A stretch of DNA of 64,000 bases. Source: Streptomyces glomeratus (GTDB taxonomy: Bacteria > Actinomycetota > Actinomycetes > Streptomycetales > Streptomycetaceae). The stretch's first letter is position 1. The number at the start of each line of letters is the position of its first letter. The translations under genes were made by a program, and so were the position numbers. Where the stretch lies: contig NZ_JAKEEB010000013.1 of the NCBI RefSeq assembly GCF_021462825.1, positions 1 to 64,000 of the forward strand. The letters run 5' to 3'. The notes beneath the pieces are model-generated. The model did no database searches. It worked only from the letters and a program-made list of their open reading frames with translations, and was not told the origin of the DNA. Below are positions 1-9,084 of the stretch, piece by piece.

Positions 1-2
1 TC

Positions 3-59
3 TACCGCCACCTGCCCCGCCCTCAAATCACCGCTGAACAGCTCACACAAGCCGCTTGA
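3..59 (+). CDS. C-terminal tail of an unidentified gene cut by the window start
   Basis: An open frame enters from the left edge and ends at a TGA at 57-59. The 18 visible residues (YRHLPRPQITAEQLTQAA) look like a genuine protein end, but I cannot name the family from so little. It converges with the TetR gene on the other strand. A transposase tail is possible but not supported by any motif. Confidence 0.3.
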   Translation, partial: YRHLPRPQITAEQLTQAA

Positions 60-85
60 CGATCTATAGGAGCTTCCGCCCGGAC

Positions 86-868
86 TCACCAGGGCCGGCC
101 CCGGGCGACCATGGCCTCGATCCCCGCGATCAGCGTCTCCAGCGCGAACGCGAAGTCGCGGTCGCGCATCTCCTCCACCGTGTCACCGCCGCGGGCCTCG
201 ACGAGGTCCGCGGAGCGGTGCACGGCCTCACCTAGGCCGGGGCTCCTGGTCACCGCGCTCAGCGCCTGCCGGAAGTACTCGTCCTGCGTCGTCCCGGCCG
301 CCGCACAGCGCTCGACGAAGTGCCCCTCGATCGTGCCGAATCCGTACACGAACTGGAAGACCGCCGAGATCGCGCCCATCTGCTCGTGCGCGGGCAGCCC
401 GGTCAGCCGGATCACCCGCTGCACGGCGAGCGAGAACGCGGCGGCGTGCGGGCCGATGTTGAGGAACCTCCCGACCAGCGGGGACAGCCAGGGATGGCGC
501 ACCAGCAGCGCCCGGTACTTTGCGGCGAGCGCCCGCAGCTGGTCGCGCCAGTCCCGGTCCGCGTCGGCCGGCGGCAAGCGCATCTCCCCGAAGGCCGCGT
601 CCAGCGCCAGTTCCAGCAGGTCGTCCTTGGTGTCCACGTACCAGTAGACCGACATCGCCGTGACGTTCAGCTCGGCGGCCAGGCGGCGCATCGAGAACTT
701 CGCCAGGCCCTCCGCGTCCAGCAGCCGCACGGTCGCCCCGGTGATCCGCTCACGGTCCAGTCCGGAGGGCTGACCGCCGCCCCCGCGCGAGCCGCCCCGG
801 GCGGCCTTGCCCTCCAGCCAGACGCTGGTCCGCAACGGGCGTCCGGCCCGCTGGGCTGTCTTCGCCAT
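86..868 (-). CDS. TetR/AcrR-family transcriptional regulator
   Basis: A 260-residue protein with an N-terminal TetR DNA-binding helix-turn-helix at about residues 40-85 (the segment around MRRLAAELNVTAMSVYWYV is the recognition helix and its tail) and a C-terminal ligand/dimerisation half of the TetR_C type with the usual pattern of long helices. The 35-residue basic, Gly/Arg-rich extension before the HTH is longer than normal, so an internal start is possible. It lies downstream of the glycosyltransferase operon but is separated from it by a strong hairpin, so it probably has its own promoter. The ligand and targets cannot be read from the sequence. Confidence 0.88.
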   Translation of the reverse strand: MAKTAQRAGRPLRTSVWLEGKAARGGSRGGGGQPSGLDRERITGATVRLLDAEGLAKFSMRRLAAELNVTAMSVYWYVDTKDDLLELALDAAFGEMRLPPADADRDWRDQLRALAAKYRALLVRHPWLSPLVGRFLNIGPHAAAFSLAVQRVIRLTGLPAHEQMGAISAVFQFVYGFGTIEGHFVERCAAAGTTQDEYFRQALSAVTRSPGLGEAVHRSADLVEARGGDTVEEMRDRDFAFALETLIAGIEAMVARGRPW

Positions 869-977
869 GGCGCACCTTCCTCGACACTCCGACGGCTGAT
901 CACGATGGTGCCCCTTCGGGGGCGCGAGACCGCTGTGCGGCCGGCACCCCCGAGTCTTCCCGTTCCGCCTGTGCGAA

Positions 978-1013
978 AAGCGGTGGGCCGGGCATGTGCC
1001 CGGCCCACCGCTT
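978..1013 (-). terminator. Strong hairpin terminator after the glycosyltransferase operon
   Basis: A 17-bp perfect inverted repeat (978-994 with 997-1013) and a 2-base loop lies 33 bases past the stop of the GT39 gene. There is no clear T-run, as is common in Streptomyces. It separates the operon from the TetR gene. Confidence 0.75.
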
Positions 1014-1045
1014 CGAGGCCCGCCGTCGGTCCCGCGGACCGGCCG

Positions 1046-3319
1046 TCAGCCGCCGGTCTTCCGCGTGAGGTCGTAGAAGGTGGCCGAACCGGCCGTCACC
1101 TTCTTGAAGTTCTTCTCGACCCACGAGGTGATCTGGGAGGAGACGCCGGAGCCGCCGGAGCCGCCCCGGCCGCCGAAGCCCCCGCCGGAGATGAAGTAGT
1201 GGATCCTGCCCTGCGCCACGTACTTCTGGAACTGGGCGAGCGTCGGGGACGGGTCGCTGCCGTTGAAGCCGCCGATCGCCATCACCGGGTCTCCGGTGGC
1301 GAGCTGGTAGCTCGCGGCGTTCTGGGAGCCGATGGACGCGGCGACCCAGGTGTATTTCCCGGCGTCCTTCTCCAGCAGCCTCCTGGCCTCGGAGCCGACC
1401 CGGGCGCCGTTGAGCAGGCCGCCCATGCCGCCGGGGGCGCCTCTGCCGTCCCCGCCCGTCCGGCCGGTGCCGGGTAGGCCGTTGCCCTGCTGCTGGTTCT
1501 GGCCCTGACCGTTCCGGCCCGGCATGCCGCCGCCGGGGAAGCCTCCGGGCAAGCCGCCGTTTCCGCCGCCCGGGAACCCGCCGCCCTGGCCGCCCTGGGC
1601 GGTGCCGTTGCCGTTGCCGTTGCCGTTCTGCTGGTTCCCGCCCGGCACGCCGCCGCCGAAGCCGCCGCGCATACCGCCACCGCCGGGGCCACCGGGGCCG
1701 CCGGGACCACCGCGGCCGCCCATCCTGCTCGCGCCCGCCGGACCGGCCGTGACGATCGAGCCGGTGTGGCCCTCGTTCACCGTGGTCAGGGTGTACGCGG
1801 CCGGACCCGCGAGAGCGGTCACCAGGCTCAGGCCCATCGTCGCCAGGGCGAGCCGCCGTCCGAGCCGGGCCACGAAGACCAGGCCGAGGGCGCCGGTCAG
1901 ACCGCCGACCAGGACGAGCCACCTCAGCCAGGGCAGATACTCCGGCGTGCGGTTGAGAAGCACATAGCCCCAGGCCGCGGTCGCCGTGGCGGTGGCCGCG
2001 AGCGTGAGCGACGCCCAGGTCTTCGACCGCTCCTCCCACAGGACCGTGACGCCCATGCCGACCAGGGCGGCGATGTAGGGGGCCAGAGCCACCGTGTAGT
2101 ACTGGTGGAAGATGCCGGCCATATAGCTGAAGACGACCGCGGTCATCAGCAGCGAACCGCCCCAGGCGAGGAAGGAGCTGCGGGTCAGGTCCGTCCGGGC
2201 GGCCCGGCCGGCGAGGACGAGGCCCGCGGCGAACAGGATCAACGCGGCCGGCAGCAGCCAGGAGATCTGGGAGCCGATCTCGGCGCTGAACATCCGGTCC
2301 CAGCCCGTGGCACCCCACTGACCGCCGCCCCCGCCGCCCATACCGCCCCTGCCGCCGACGCTGCCGGTCTCGTCGCCGTTGATGCGGCCGAGACCGTTGT
2401 AGCCGAAGGTCAGTTCCAGGAACGAGTTGTTCTGCGAGCCGCCGATGTACGGGCGCGAGGACGCGGGCCACAGCTCGACGATCGCGACCCACCAGCCGCC
2501 GGAGACGACCAGCGCAACCGTCGCGAGGCCCAGTTGCAGCAGCCTCTTCCTCGGCTTCACGGGCGCGCAGACGCCGTACACGGCCGCCAGGGCCGGCAGG
2601 ATCAGAAAGGCTTGCAGGGTCTTCGTCAGAAAGGCGAAGCCGACGGCGACACCCGCCCACACCAGCCACTTGGTGCGGCCGTCCTCCAGGCCCCGGACGA
2701 CGAAGTAGACCGTGACCGACATCAGCAGCGCCAGCAGCGCATCCGGGTTGTTGAACCGGAACATCAGCGCCGCGACCGGGGTGAGTGCGAGCACGGCGCC
2801 CGCGATCAGGCCGGCCGCGGGGCTGAACCGGCGGCGGACGGCCGCGTACACCACGGCGACCGTCAGGACGCCCATGATCACCTCGGGGACGAGGATCGCC
2901 CACGAGTTGAGCCCGAAGATCCGCACCGACAGGGCCATCGGCCACAGCGCGGCCGGGGGCTTGTCGACGGTGATCGCGTTGCCCGCGTCCAGCGAGCCGA
3001 AGAACAACGCCTTCCAGGAGGCGCTGCCGGCCTGGACCGCCGCCGAGTAGAAGGAGTTGGCGTAGCCGGAGGCGCTCAGGTTGTACAGGTACAGCGCAGC
3101 GGTGGCGAGCAGCAGGCCGAGGAACGCGGGGCGGGCCCAGCGGGGGTCCTCGGGCCGGCCGCGCCGGAGTCTGCGCGCGAGCGGCTGCCGGGGCTCACCG
3201 GCACCGGGGACCGGCGCCGGCGGTGCGGCGGGCTGCCGCGCCGAAGTCGTGGGGGGCGGCCCCCAGGAGTGCGGCCCCGGACCACCTGGGTGGGTCGGCT
3301 GGTCGAACTGGGTGGTCAT
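1046..3319 (-). CDS. GT39/ArnT-like polytopic membrane glycosyltransferase
   Basis: A 757-residue integral membrane protein starting at the ATG at 3317-3319, which overlaps the stop of the upstream GT2 gene (ATGA), so translation is probably coupled. The N-terminal 50 residues are Pro-rich and cytoplasmic. About a dozen membrane spans follow, with first-loop motif TVDKPP and the NNPDALL loop typical of C-type glycosyltransferases that take sugars from polyprenyl-phosphate carriers (GT39/ArnT/PMT superfamily). Two Gly-rich tracts are unusual: a short one near residue 310 and a long G/N/Q-rich stretch (roughly residues 535-665) before a folded C-terminal extracytoplasmic domain. The preceding GT2/GtrA gene would supply the lipid-linked sugar. 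The acceptor (wall polymer, glycolipid or protein) is unknown. Confidence 0.85.
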   Translation of the reverse strand: MTTQFDQPTHPGGPGPHSWGPPPTTSARQPAAPPAPVPGAGEPRQPLARRLRRGRPEDPRWARPAFLGLLLATAALYLYNLSASGYANSFYSAAVQAGSASWKALFFGSLDAGNAITVDKPPAALWPMALSVRIFGLNSWAILVPEVIMGVLTVAVVYAAVRRRFSPAAGLIAGAVLALTPVAALMFRFNNPDALLALLMSVTVYFVVRGLEDGRTKWLVWAGVAVGFAFLTKTLQAFLILPALAAVYGVCAPVKPRKRLLQLGLATVALVVSGGWWVAIVELWPASSRPYIGGSQNNSFLELTFGYNGLGRINGDETGSVGGRGGMGGGGGGQWGATGWDRMFSAEIGSQISWLLPAALILFAAGLVLAGRAARTDLTRSSFLAWGGSLLMTAVVFSYMAGIFHQYYTVALAPYIAALVGMGVTVLWEERSKTWASLTLAATATATAAWGYVLLNRTPEYLPWLRWLVLVGGLTGALGLVFVARLGRRLALATMGLSLVTALAGPAAYTLTTVNEGHTGSIVTAGPAGASRMGGRGGPGGPGGPGGGGMRGGFGGGVPGGNQQNGNGNGNGTAQGGQGGGFPGGGNGGLPGGFPGGGMPGRNGQGQNQQQGNGLPGTGRTGGDGRGAPGGMGGLLNGARVGSEARRLLEKDAGKYTWVAASIGSQNAASYQLATGDPVMAIGGFNGSDPSPTLAQFQKYVAQGRIHYFISGGGFGGRGGSGGSGVSSQITSWVEKNFKKVTAGSATFYDLTRKTGG

Positions 3320-4956
3320 CGGTAGTCCCTCGGGTCGGTGTCCTGCGGACGCACCGGCTGTACCGGCATGGTGGCGTCCGTCCAGCTGGCGCGGTCCGCG
3401 TCGGCACCGGCGCGGAACTGGGCGGTGTCGTACGCGGTGTCGTACGCGGTGTCGTACGTGGTGCCGTGCGCGGTGCCGTGCGCGGTGTCGTATGTGCCGG
3501 CGTATGTGCCGTCGCCGTCGGACGAGAACCGTGGCGCGGCGGGGCGCCGGGGCGGCGAAGGGTGCTGCCGGTGGTGCGGATACGGGTACGGGTACGGGAG
3601 GTCGCCGCGGGCGGTCGGGTCGTCGTGCGGGGGCCGGTCGTCGTGCGGGGGCCGGTCGTCGTGGGGGGTCCGGTCGTCGTAGAGGGGGCGGTCGTAGCGG
3701 GGCGCACGGTCGTCGTCGCGCCGGTCCGGGAAGACCCAGGCACGGAAGAGCAGGAACCGCAGCACGGTCGCGGCGAGGTTGGCGGCGATCAGCACCGCCA
3801 GCTCCGTGGAGTGCGCCGGATTTCCGGTCGCCGCGTTCAGGGCGGCGAGGGAGCCGCTGGTGAGGGCGAGGCCGATGCCGAAGACGACCAGGCCCTGCGC
3901 CTGGTGGCGGACGGCGCCGCCCCGGCCGCGCACCCCGAAGGTGAGCCGGCGGTTGGCCGCCGTGTTGGCGACCGCCGAGACCAGCAGCGCGAGCGCGTTG
4001 GCGATCTGCGCGCCCGAGAACTGCCGGAAGAGGCTGTAGAGCGCCAGGTAGAAGAGGGTGGACAGGCCGCCGACCACACAGAAGCCGACGAGCTGACGGG
4101 CCAGGCCCCGCGGTACGTCCTGGATGTCCCGGTCGCGCGGGTCGTCGCCGAACGGCCGCGCGAGCCGGTCCAGCGGCAGCGAGCCGGTGGCCAGCGCCCT
4201 GCCGATCCGCCACACGCCCTTGAGGTCGTCGGTCGCCGTCTTCACGATGTGCACCGTGGAATCGGGGTCGTCGACCCAGTCGACGGGCACCTCGTGGATG
4301 CGCAGACCGGCACGCTCGGCGAGGACCAGCATCTCGGTGTCGAAGAACCAGCCGGTGTCCTCCACCAGCGGCAGCAGCACCTGGGCCACCTCTCGGCGGA
4401 TCGCCTTGAAGCCGCACTGAGCGTCCGAGAACCGGGCCTGGAGCGAGCCGCGCAGGATGAGGTTGTAGGCGCGGCTGACGAACTCCCGCTTGGGACCGCG
4501 CACGACCCGGGAGGTACGGGCCAGCCGGGAGCCGATCGCGAGGTCGGAGTGGCCCGAGATCAGCGGTGCCACCAGGGGCAGCAACGCGTTGAGGTCGGTG
4601 GAGAGGTCCACGTCCATGTAGGCGAGGATCGGGGCGTCGGAGGCGGCCCAGACGGTCCGCAGCGCACGGCCGCGTCCCTTCTGCTCCAGCCGGAAGGACC
4701 TCACCTCCGCGAGCTTCGCCTCCAGCCGTGCGGCCACCTGCGGGGTGGTGTCCGTGGACGCGTTGTCCGCGATCGTGATGCGGAAGGCGTACGGGAAGGT
4801 GCGCCTGAGGTGCTCGTGCAGTCCGAGCACGCACGGCTCGAGGTCCTTCTCCTCGTTGTAGACGGGGATCACTACGTCCAGGACAGGCGTACCGGCTCCG
4901 GCGGCCGGGAGGTGCTCCCGCGCCGGCAGGGTGCCGGGAGAGGAATCGGTTCGCAT
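3316..4956 (-). CDS. GT2 dolichyl-phosphate-sugar synthase-like protein fused to a GtrA domain
   Basis: A 546-residue protein. Residues ~25-240 are a GT-A glycosyltransferase family 2 domain with DVVIPVYNEE near residue 28, a DVD metal/nucleotide motif near 115 and CGFKAIRRE plus DTGWFFDTEM farther on, as in polyprenyl-phosphate mannose/glucose synthases. Residues ~270-400 contain four membrane spans of the GtrA flippase family. The last ~140 residues are a low-complexity tail with DDRPPH repeats and then TYD/TAY repeats. Likely role: make and translocate a polyprenyl-phosphate sugar for the GT39 enzyme encoded just downstream. The start at 4954-4956 lies 14 bases after the histidine-kinase stop. 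Confidence 0.87.
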   Translation of the reverse strand: MRTDSSPGTLPAREHLPAAGAGTPVLDVVIPVYNEEKDLEPCVLGLHEHLRRTFPYAFRITIADNASTDTTPQVAARLEAKLAEVRSFRLEQKGRGRALRTVWAASDAPILAYMDVDLSTDLNALLPLVAPLISGHSDLAIGSRLARTSRVVRGPKREFVSRAYNLILRGSLQARFSDAQCGFKAIRREVAQVLLPLVEDTGWFFDTEMLVLAERAGLRIHEVPVDWVDDPDSTVHIVKTATDDLKGVWRIGRALATGSLPLDRLARPFGDDPRDRDIQDVPRGLARQLVGFCVVGGLSTLFYLALYSLFRQFSGAQIANALALLVSAVANTAANRRLTFGVRGRGGAVRHQAQGLVVFGIGLALTSGSLAALNAATGNPAHSTELAVLIAANLAATVLRFLLFRAWVFPDRRDDDRAPRYDRPLYDDRTPHDDRPPHDDRPPHDDPTARGDLPYPYPYPHHRQHPSPPRRPAAPRFSSDGDGTYAGTYDTAHGTAHGTTYDTAYDTAYDTAQFRAGADADRASWTDATMPVQPVRPQDTDPRDYR

Positions 4957-4970
4957 GGCCCCGACTCTTC

Positions 4971-6644
4971 TCAAGCGCCCTGTCGCACCCATGTGGTGAC
5001 GCTGTGCTGTGCCTGTGAGTGCCGTTCCCGGTCCGCTTCGGGAGCGGGCGCGGGCGCGGGGACGTGCGGGGTGAGCGCCGGCAGATGCACGGTGAACACC
5101 GTGCGTCCGGGCACGCTGTCGACGGTCACCGCGCCACCGTGCGCGGTCGCGACGGCCTGCACGATGGCGAGCCCGAGTCCGGTGGAGCCGGTGGCCCGTG
5201 AGCGCGCCGAGTCGCCGCGCGCGAACCGTTCGAAGACGTGCGGCAGCAGATCCGGCGGGATGCCCTGACCGTCGTCCTGGACGTCCACGCACAGCCATGG
5301 CCCCCGCCGCGCGACGCGTGCGGTGACGGTCGTGCCGGGCGGGGTGTGGGTACGGGCGTTGGCGAGCAGATTGACGAGCACCTGCTGGAGCCGGGCGGCG
5401 TCCGCCGACACGAGCGCGGGCTCGTCCGGCAGCTCCAGCCGCCAGTTGTGGTCCCGCCCGGCCGCCCGGGCGTCGCTGACGGTGTCCACGACGAGCGGTA
5501 CCAGGTCGGTCTGCTCGAAGCGGAGCGGGCGGCCCGCGTCCAGCCGGGCGAGCAGCAGCAGGTCCTCGACGAGGAGCGTCATGCGCCCGGCCTCGGACTC
5601 GATCCTCCCGAGGGCGTGCCGGGTGTCGGGCCCCGTCTCCTCGCGTCCGCGCCGGGTCAGCTCCGCGTAGCCGCGGATGGAGGCGAGCGGGGTGCGCAGT
5701 TCGTGACTGGCGTCCGCGACGAACTGTCTGACCCGCGTCTCGCTCTGCTGCCGTGCGTGCAGGGCGCCGTGGACGTGGTCCAGCATGCGGTTGAGCGCGG
5801 CCCCGACCTGCCCGACCTCGGTGTGGGGGTCGGTCTCGGACTCCGGCACCCGCTCGTCGAGGGTGACCTCGCCGGTGTGCAGCGGCAGTTCGGAGACCCG
5901 GGTGGCCGTCGCGGCGACCTTGCGCAGGGGCCGCAGGGCGAGCCCGACCAGTACGGATCCGGCGATCCCGGCGGCGACGAGCCCGGCGGCGGTGACGCTG
6001 ACCTCGACGATGACGAGGGTGTTGATGGTGTTGGTGACCTCGGAGGTGGGCAGCCCGATGTAGTAGTTGCCGCGCGTCCCCTCCTTGTACGTGACCCGGT
6101 ACTCGCCCCGGCCCGGGATGTCGACGGTGTGGATGCCCTGCTTCGGCACGGCGGAGAGCGCGGCGACCTGCCCGGCGCTCAGCTCGGTGAACACCATGCC
6201 CTTGAAGCCGACGTTGCTGTCGTTGGTGGCCACGGAGACGGCCGCCTTGACGATCCGGCCGTGCGCGTCGACCACGGCGGCGACCTCCCCCGGCTGCGCC
6301 GCCCCCCTGGTGACGATGAAGTCGAGCTTGTCGTCCGCCGATTCGATCCTGTTCGGGGAGTTCGGCAGTGACGCGTTGCCCGACGGCGGTCCCGAGCCGC
6401 CCTCGGGGCCGGGCGGTCCCCCCTCGGCCACCCCCTTGGGCAGCCCGGCGGCCCGCCGGGCGGCCTCGGCGACCTGGGCGTTCTTCTGTGCGTTCAGATG
6501 CTGGCTCAGCGCGATCGTCGTCACCGTGGCGATCACCGCGCACACCACGGCGATCAGCGTCACCGCCGAGACGACGAGCCGCGTCCGCAGCGTGCGCGGC
6601 TGTCGTCCTCGCCTCTGCGTACGCGGCCGTCGTCGCCTGCTCAT
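4971..6644 (-). CDS. Two-component sensor histidine kinase (HAMP-HisKA-HATPase)
   Basis: A 557-residue membrane kinase. TM1 lies at ~22-46 after an Arg-rich start. An extracytoplasmic sensor region spans ~47-207 and includes a Gly/Pro-rich low-complexity patch at 70-95. TM2 is at ~208-236 followed by HAMP. The HisKA box ASHELRTPL has His314 as the phospho-acceptor. HATPase_c shows the N-box (NLLANARTHTPP), the G1 box DDGQGIPP and the G2 box GLGLAIVQ. Its ATG overlaps the stop of the response regulator (ATGA). It presumably controls this cell-surface glycosylation operon and perhaps more; the signal is unknown. Confidence 0.93.
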   Translation of the reverse strand: MSRRRRPRTQRRGRQPRTLRTRLVVSAVTLIAVVCAVIATVTTIALSQHLNAQKNAQVAEAARRAAGLPKGVAEGGPPGPEGGSGPPSGNASLPNSPNRIESADDKLDFIVTRGAAQPGEVAAVVDAHGRIVKAAVSVATNDSNVGFKGMVFTELSAGQVAALSAVPKQGIHTVDIPGRGEYRVTYKEGTRGNYYIGLPTSEVTNTINTLVIVEVSVTAAGLVAAGIAGSVLVGLALRPLRKVAATATRVSELPLHTGEVTLDERVPESETDPHTEVGQVGAALNRMLDHVHGALHARQQSETRVRQFVADASHELRTPLASIRGYAELTRRGREETGPDTRHALGRIESEAGRMTLLVEDLLLLARLDAGRPLRFEQTDLVPLVVDTVSDARAAGRDHNWRLELPDEPALVSADAARLQQVLVNLLANARTHTPPGTTVTARVARRGPWLCVDVQDDGQGIPPDLLPHVFERFARGDSARSRATGSTGLGLAIVQAVATAHGGAVTVDSVPGRTVFTVHLPALTPHVPAPAPAPEADRERHSQAQHSVTTWVRQGA

Positions 6645-7381
6645 GACGCCGCGGGCTTGATCAGATAGCCGGCGCCGCGCCGGGTGTGGATCATCGGCTC
6701 GCGGCCGGCGTCGATCTTCCGGCGCAGATAGGAGATGTACAGCTCGACCACATTGGCCTGCCCGCCGAAGTCGTAGGACCACACGCGGTCGAGGATCTGC
6801 GCCTTGCTGAGCACGCGCCGCGGGTTCCGCATCAGAAAGCGGAGCAGTTCGAACTCGGTCGCCGTCAGGTGGATGCTCTCCCCGGCCCGCGACACCTCGT
6901 GGCTGTCCTCGTCCAGGGTGAGGTCGCCGACGACCAGGACGGAGTCCGAGCGGCGGTCCGCGGCGCCGGAGCGCCGGATCAGCCCGCGCAGCCGGGCCAC
7001 GACCTCCTCCAGGCTGAACGGCTTGGTGACGTAGTCGTCCCCGCCGGCGGTCAGACCCGCGATCCGGTCCTCCACGGCGTCCTTGGCGGTCAGGAAGAGC
7101 ACGGGCACGTCGGGCAGTTCGCGCCGCAGCCGCCCCAGGACGCTCAGGCCGTCCATGTCCGGGAGCATCATGTCGAGCACGACGGCGTCGGGACGGAACT
7201 CGCGCGCGGTCTGGATCGCTCCCTGTCCGTCACCCGCGCTGCGGATCTGCCAGCCCTCGTAGCGAAGGGCCATGGAGAGCAGTTCGGTGATCGACAGTTC
7301 GTCGTCCACTACCAGCACTCGGACGGGGCTCCCGTCCGGCCTCAGCAGTTCGGTGCGCCCCTGGGGCGAGGTCGTGGTCAT
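6641..7381 (-). CDS. OmpR/PhoB-family response regulator
   Basis: A 246-residue regulator if started at the ATG 7379-7381 (MTTTSPQG); a longer frame to 7450 exists but begins in poorly conserved sequence. The receiver domain has DD at 26-27, phospho-acceptor Asp70 in VVLDMMLPDMDG and Lys in the TKPF segment. The winged-helix Trans_Reg_C domain covers the last ~100 residues (TATEFELLRFL ... YISYLRRKID ... TRRGAGYLI). It is the first gene of the operon RR-HK-GT2-GT39. Confidence 0.93.
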   Translation of the reverse strand: MTTTSPQGRTELLRPDGSPVRVLVVDDELSITELLSMALRYEGWQIRSAGDGQGAIQTAREFRPDAVVLDMMLPDMDGLSVLGRLRRELPDVPVLFLTAKDAVEDRIAGLTAGGDDYVTKPFSLEEVVARLRGLIRRSGAADRRSDSVLVVGDLTLDEDSHEVSRAGESIHLTATEFELLRFLMRNPRRVLSKAQILDRVWSYDFGGQANVVELYISYLRRKIDAGREPMIHTRRGAGYLIKPAAS

Positions 7382-7592
7382 GATGGACACCCTGTCGAGG
7401 TCCCCTGAGAGAGCCCTTTCACCTGTCTGTGATTTCCCTGAGAAACGCACAGGTGCCGCTCAGGAAACTCCTGGGAAGTCCGCGAAAGGCCTTGCCACCG
7501 GGGACGGTTACCTCGTCATGGGGCGCGGATGAGACGAGGATGAGCGTCCGTGCCCGTGAAAACGCTGTGGTGGGACCGAGGATGACGGTAGG

Positions 7593-8015
7593 TCAGCCGC
7601 GCTCCGGGTCGGCCGGATAGGGCCGCTCGAAGGTGTGGCTGCGCTCGACCCTGGCGACATGCACCGTGTAGGCCTGGTACCACTCCGCACGCCCCCGCTT
7701 CTGGGCCGTGCGGTGCTCCTGATCGGTGCGCCATGCCTCGAGGGCGGCCGCGTCCCGGAAGTAGCCGACGGTGATCGACAGCCCGCCCGGGGTCCGGGCG
7801 TGATCCATGCCGAGGTATCCGGGAATCTCCCCGACCAGCTCCTCCATCCGCTCGGCGGTCTCCGCGTATCCGTGGTCGGCCTCGGTGCGCAGGGAGGTGA
7901 AGACAACGGCGTAGTAAGGGGGTTCATGGGCGGGGACGGGTACGGGGACGCCGGCTGCGGAGGCCGGGGCTGCGGTGGAGGCGGGGGCGCCGGGCACATT
8001 GCGGTGATCGCTCAT
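7593..8015 (-). CDS. Antibiotic-biosynthesis-monooxygenase (ABM) fold protein
   Basis: A 140-residue protein. After a ~30-residue Ala/Pro/Val linker comes a dimeric ferredoxin-like ABM domain: YYAVVFTSLRT, the EEL..IPGYLGMD segment, ITVGYFRDAAALEAWR and a WYQAY end. Proteins of this kind (YgiN/heme-degrading/quinol monooxygenase-like) act on aromatic substrates or have unknown small-molecule roles. No partner gene indicates the substrate. The domain assignment is solid, the function is not. Confidence 0.8.
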   Translation of the reverse strand: MSDHRNVPGAPASTAAPASAAGVPVPVPAHEPPYYAVVFTSLRTEADHGYAETAERMEELVGEIPGYLGMDHARTPGGLSITVGYFRDAAALEAWRTDQEHRTAQKRGRAEWYQAYTVHVARVERSHTFERPYPADPERG

Positions 8016-8094
8016 GCCGACACGATCGGCCGCGCCGGCACCGTCCGTCCACCCCCCGGCCCGGGGCAGCCGTCGGCCCCTGCGGCAGCGCCGC

Positions 8095-8964
8095 TCAGAA
8101 CAACCCGTCCTGCACGCCCGGGTCCCCCGACGCTCCGACCGGAACGGTCAGCCGATCATCGGGGGCACCCGTCAGTTCCCACCCGGTCATCAGCCGGGTG
8201 TCGAGTACGACGACGCCGCGCCCGGTGGCCAGATGAAGATCGGGCCCGGCGGCGGCCAGCAGATCTCCGCTCACCACCCCACCGGCGACCAGCTCGCTCA
8301 CCACACCGTCCACCCGTACCGGCCCCTCCAGACCGAACACCGCGCCATGGTCGACCGCCCGGAACGCCGCCCGCTCCAGCGACTCCGGCCAGCCGTCGAG
8401 CGCCACCGCCCGGGCGTGCAGCTCGGCCAGCTCGGCCGCGCGCTCCCCGGCGGACGGCAGCACGGCCCGCACCGCACGCTTGCCGGCGTAGGGAATCCGG
8501 TCCGGTACCCCCAGCGCGGCCCGCAGCAGCTCCTCGGTGCGGCGCGCCGCCATCAGGGGCCCGGTCCCCAGCCAGCCGAAGGAGACGGCGCCCTGCTCCA
8601 GCAGCCGCGCCGGGCCGCGTTCGGCCGCGGTGATCCCGACCTTGACCATGCCGGGCCCGAACCATGCCAGATACACCCGGTACGGGCGGGGATCATCGGC
8701 GGCGGTGTCCGCGGCCACGGAGTGCGCCCGGTTCAGGCGCGCACACTCCTCGCACCGCGCACCGGTGCTCCGCCCCGAGACCTCCGCCCGTATCGGGCAT
8801 CCATGGCCCCGCGCCCCCACGCAGGTCCGCACGCCGCCCGCCATGACGGCGAAGGCCACCCGCCTCCCCCGCTCCAGCTCACTGGGCCGCCCGCCTTCCC
8901 AGCGCAGCCGGGGACCGCCGTCGGCCCACGACAGCCCCGCGCATCTCCAGACCCGAGTCATCAC
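8095..8964 (-). CDS. DUF2797 protein with GIY-YIG-like core
   Basis: A 289-residue protein. An N-terminal region holds cysteines (RTCVG..HGCPI and RCEECA) that could bind zinc. The middle has YRVYLAWF ... MVKVGIT followed by an Arg and an EELL helix, the arrangement of a GIY-YIG-like fold as seen in DUF2797 members. The biochemical role of DUF2797 is not established to my knowledge. It stands alone between unrelated genes. Start chosen at the first Met; the second Met is equally possible. Confidence 0.72.
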   Translation of the reverse strand: MMTRVWRCAGLSWADGGPRLRWEGGRPSELERGRRVAFAVMAGGVRTCVGARGHGCPIRAEVSGRSTGARCEECARLNRAHSVAADTAADDPRPYRVYLAWFGPGMVKVGITAAERGPARLLEQGAVSFGWLGTGPLMAARRTEELLRAALGVPDRIPYAGKRAVRAVLPSAGERAAELAELHARAVALDGWPESLERAAFRAVDHGAVFGLEGPVRVDGVVSELVAGGVVSGDLLAAAGPDLHLATGRGVVVLDTRLMTGWELTGAPDDRLTVPVGASGDPGVQDGLF

Positions 8965-9033
8965 TGCCGAGACTAGGCTCCGCCACTGACACTGCGGGCC
9001 CGACGGGCGACGCGGGCCCGGCGGCCCGGTGAG

Positions 9034-9076
9034 CCGGGCCCCTCGGTCGCGTCCCGCCCGCGTCCGAGGGGCCCGG
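9034..9076 (-). terminator. Hairpin downstream of the thioesterase gene
   Basis: A perfect 13-bp stem (9034-9046 with 9064-9076) lies 9 bases past the thioesterase stop on the minus strand. Confidence 0.6.
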
Positions 9077-9084
9077 GGCCGCTC

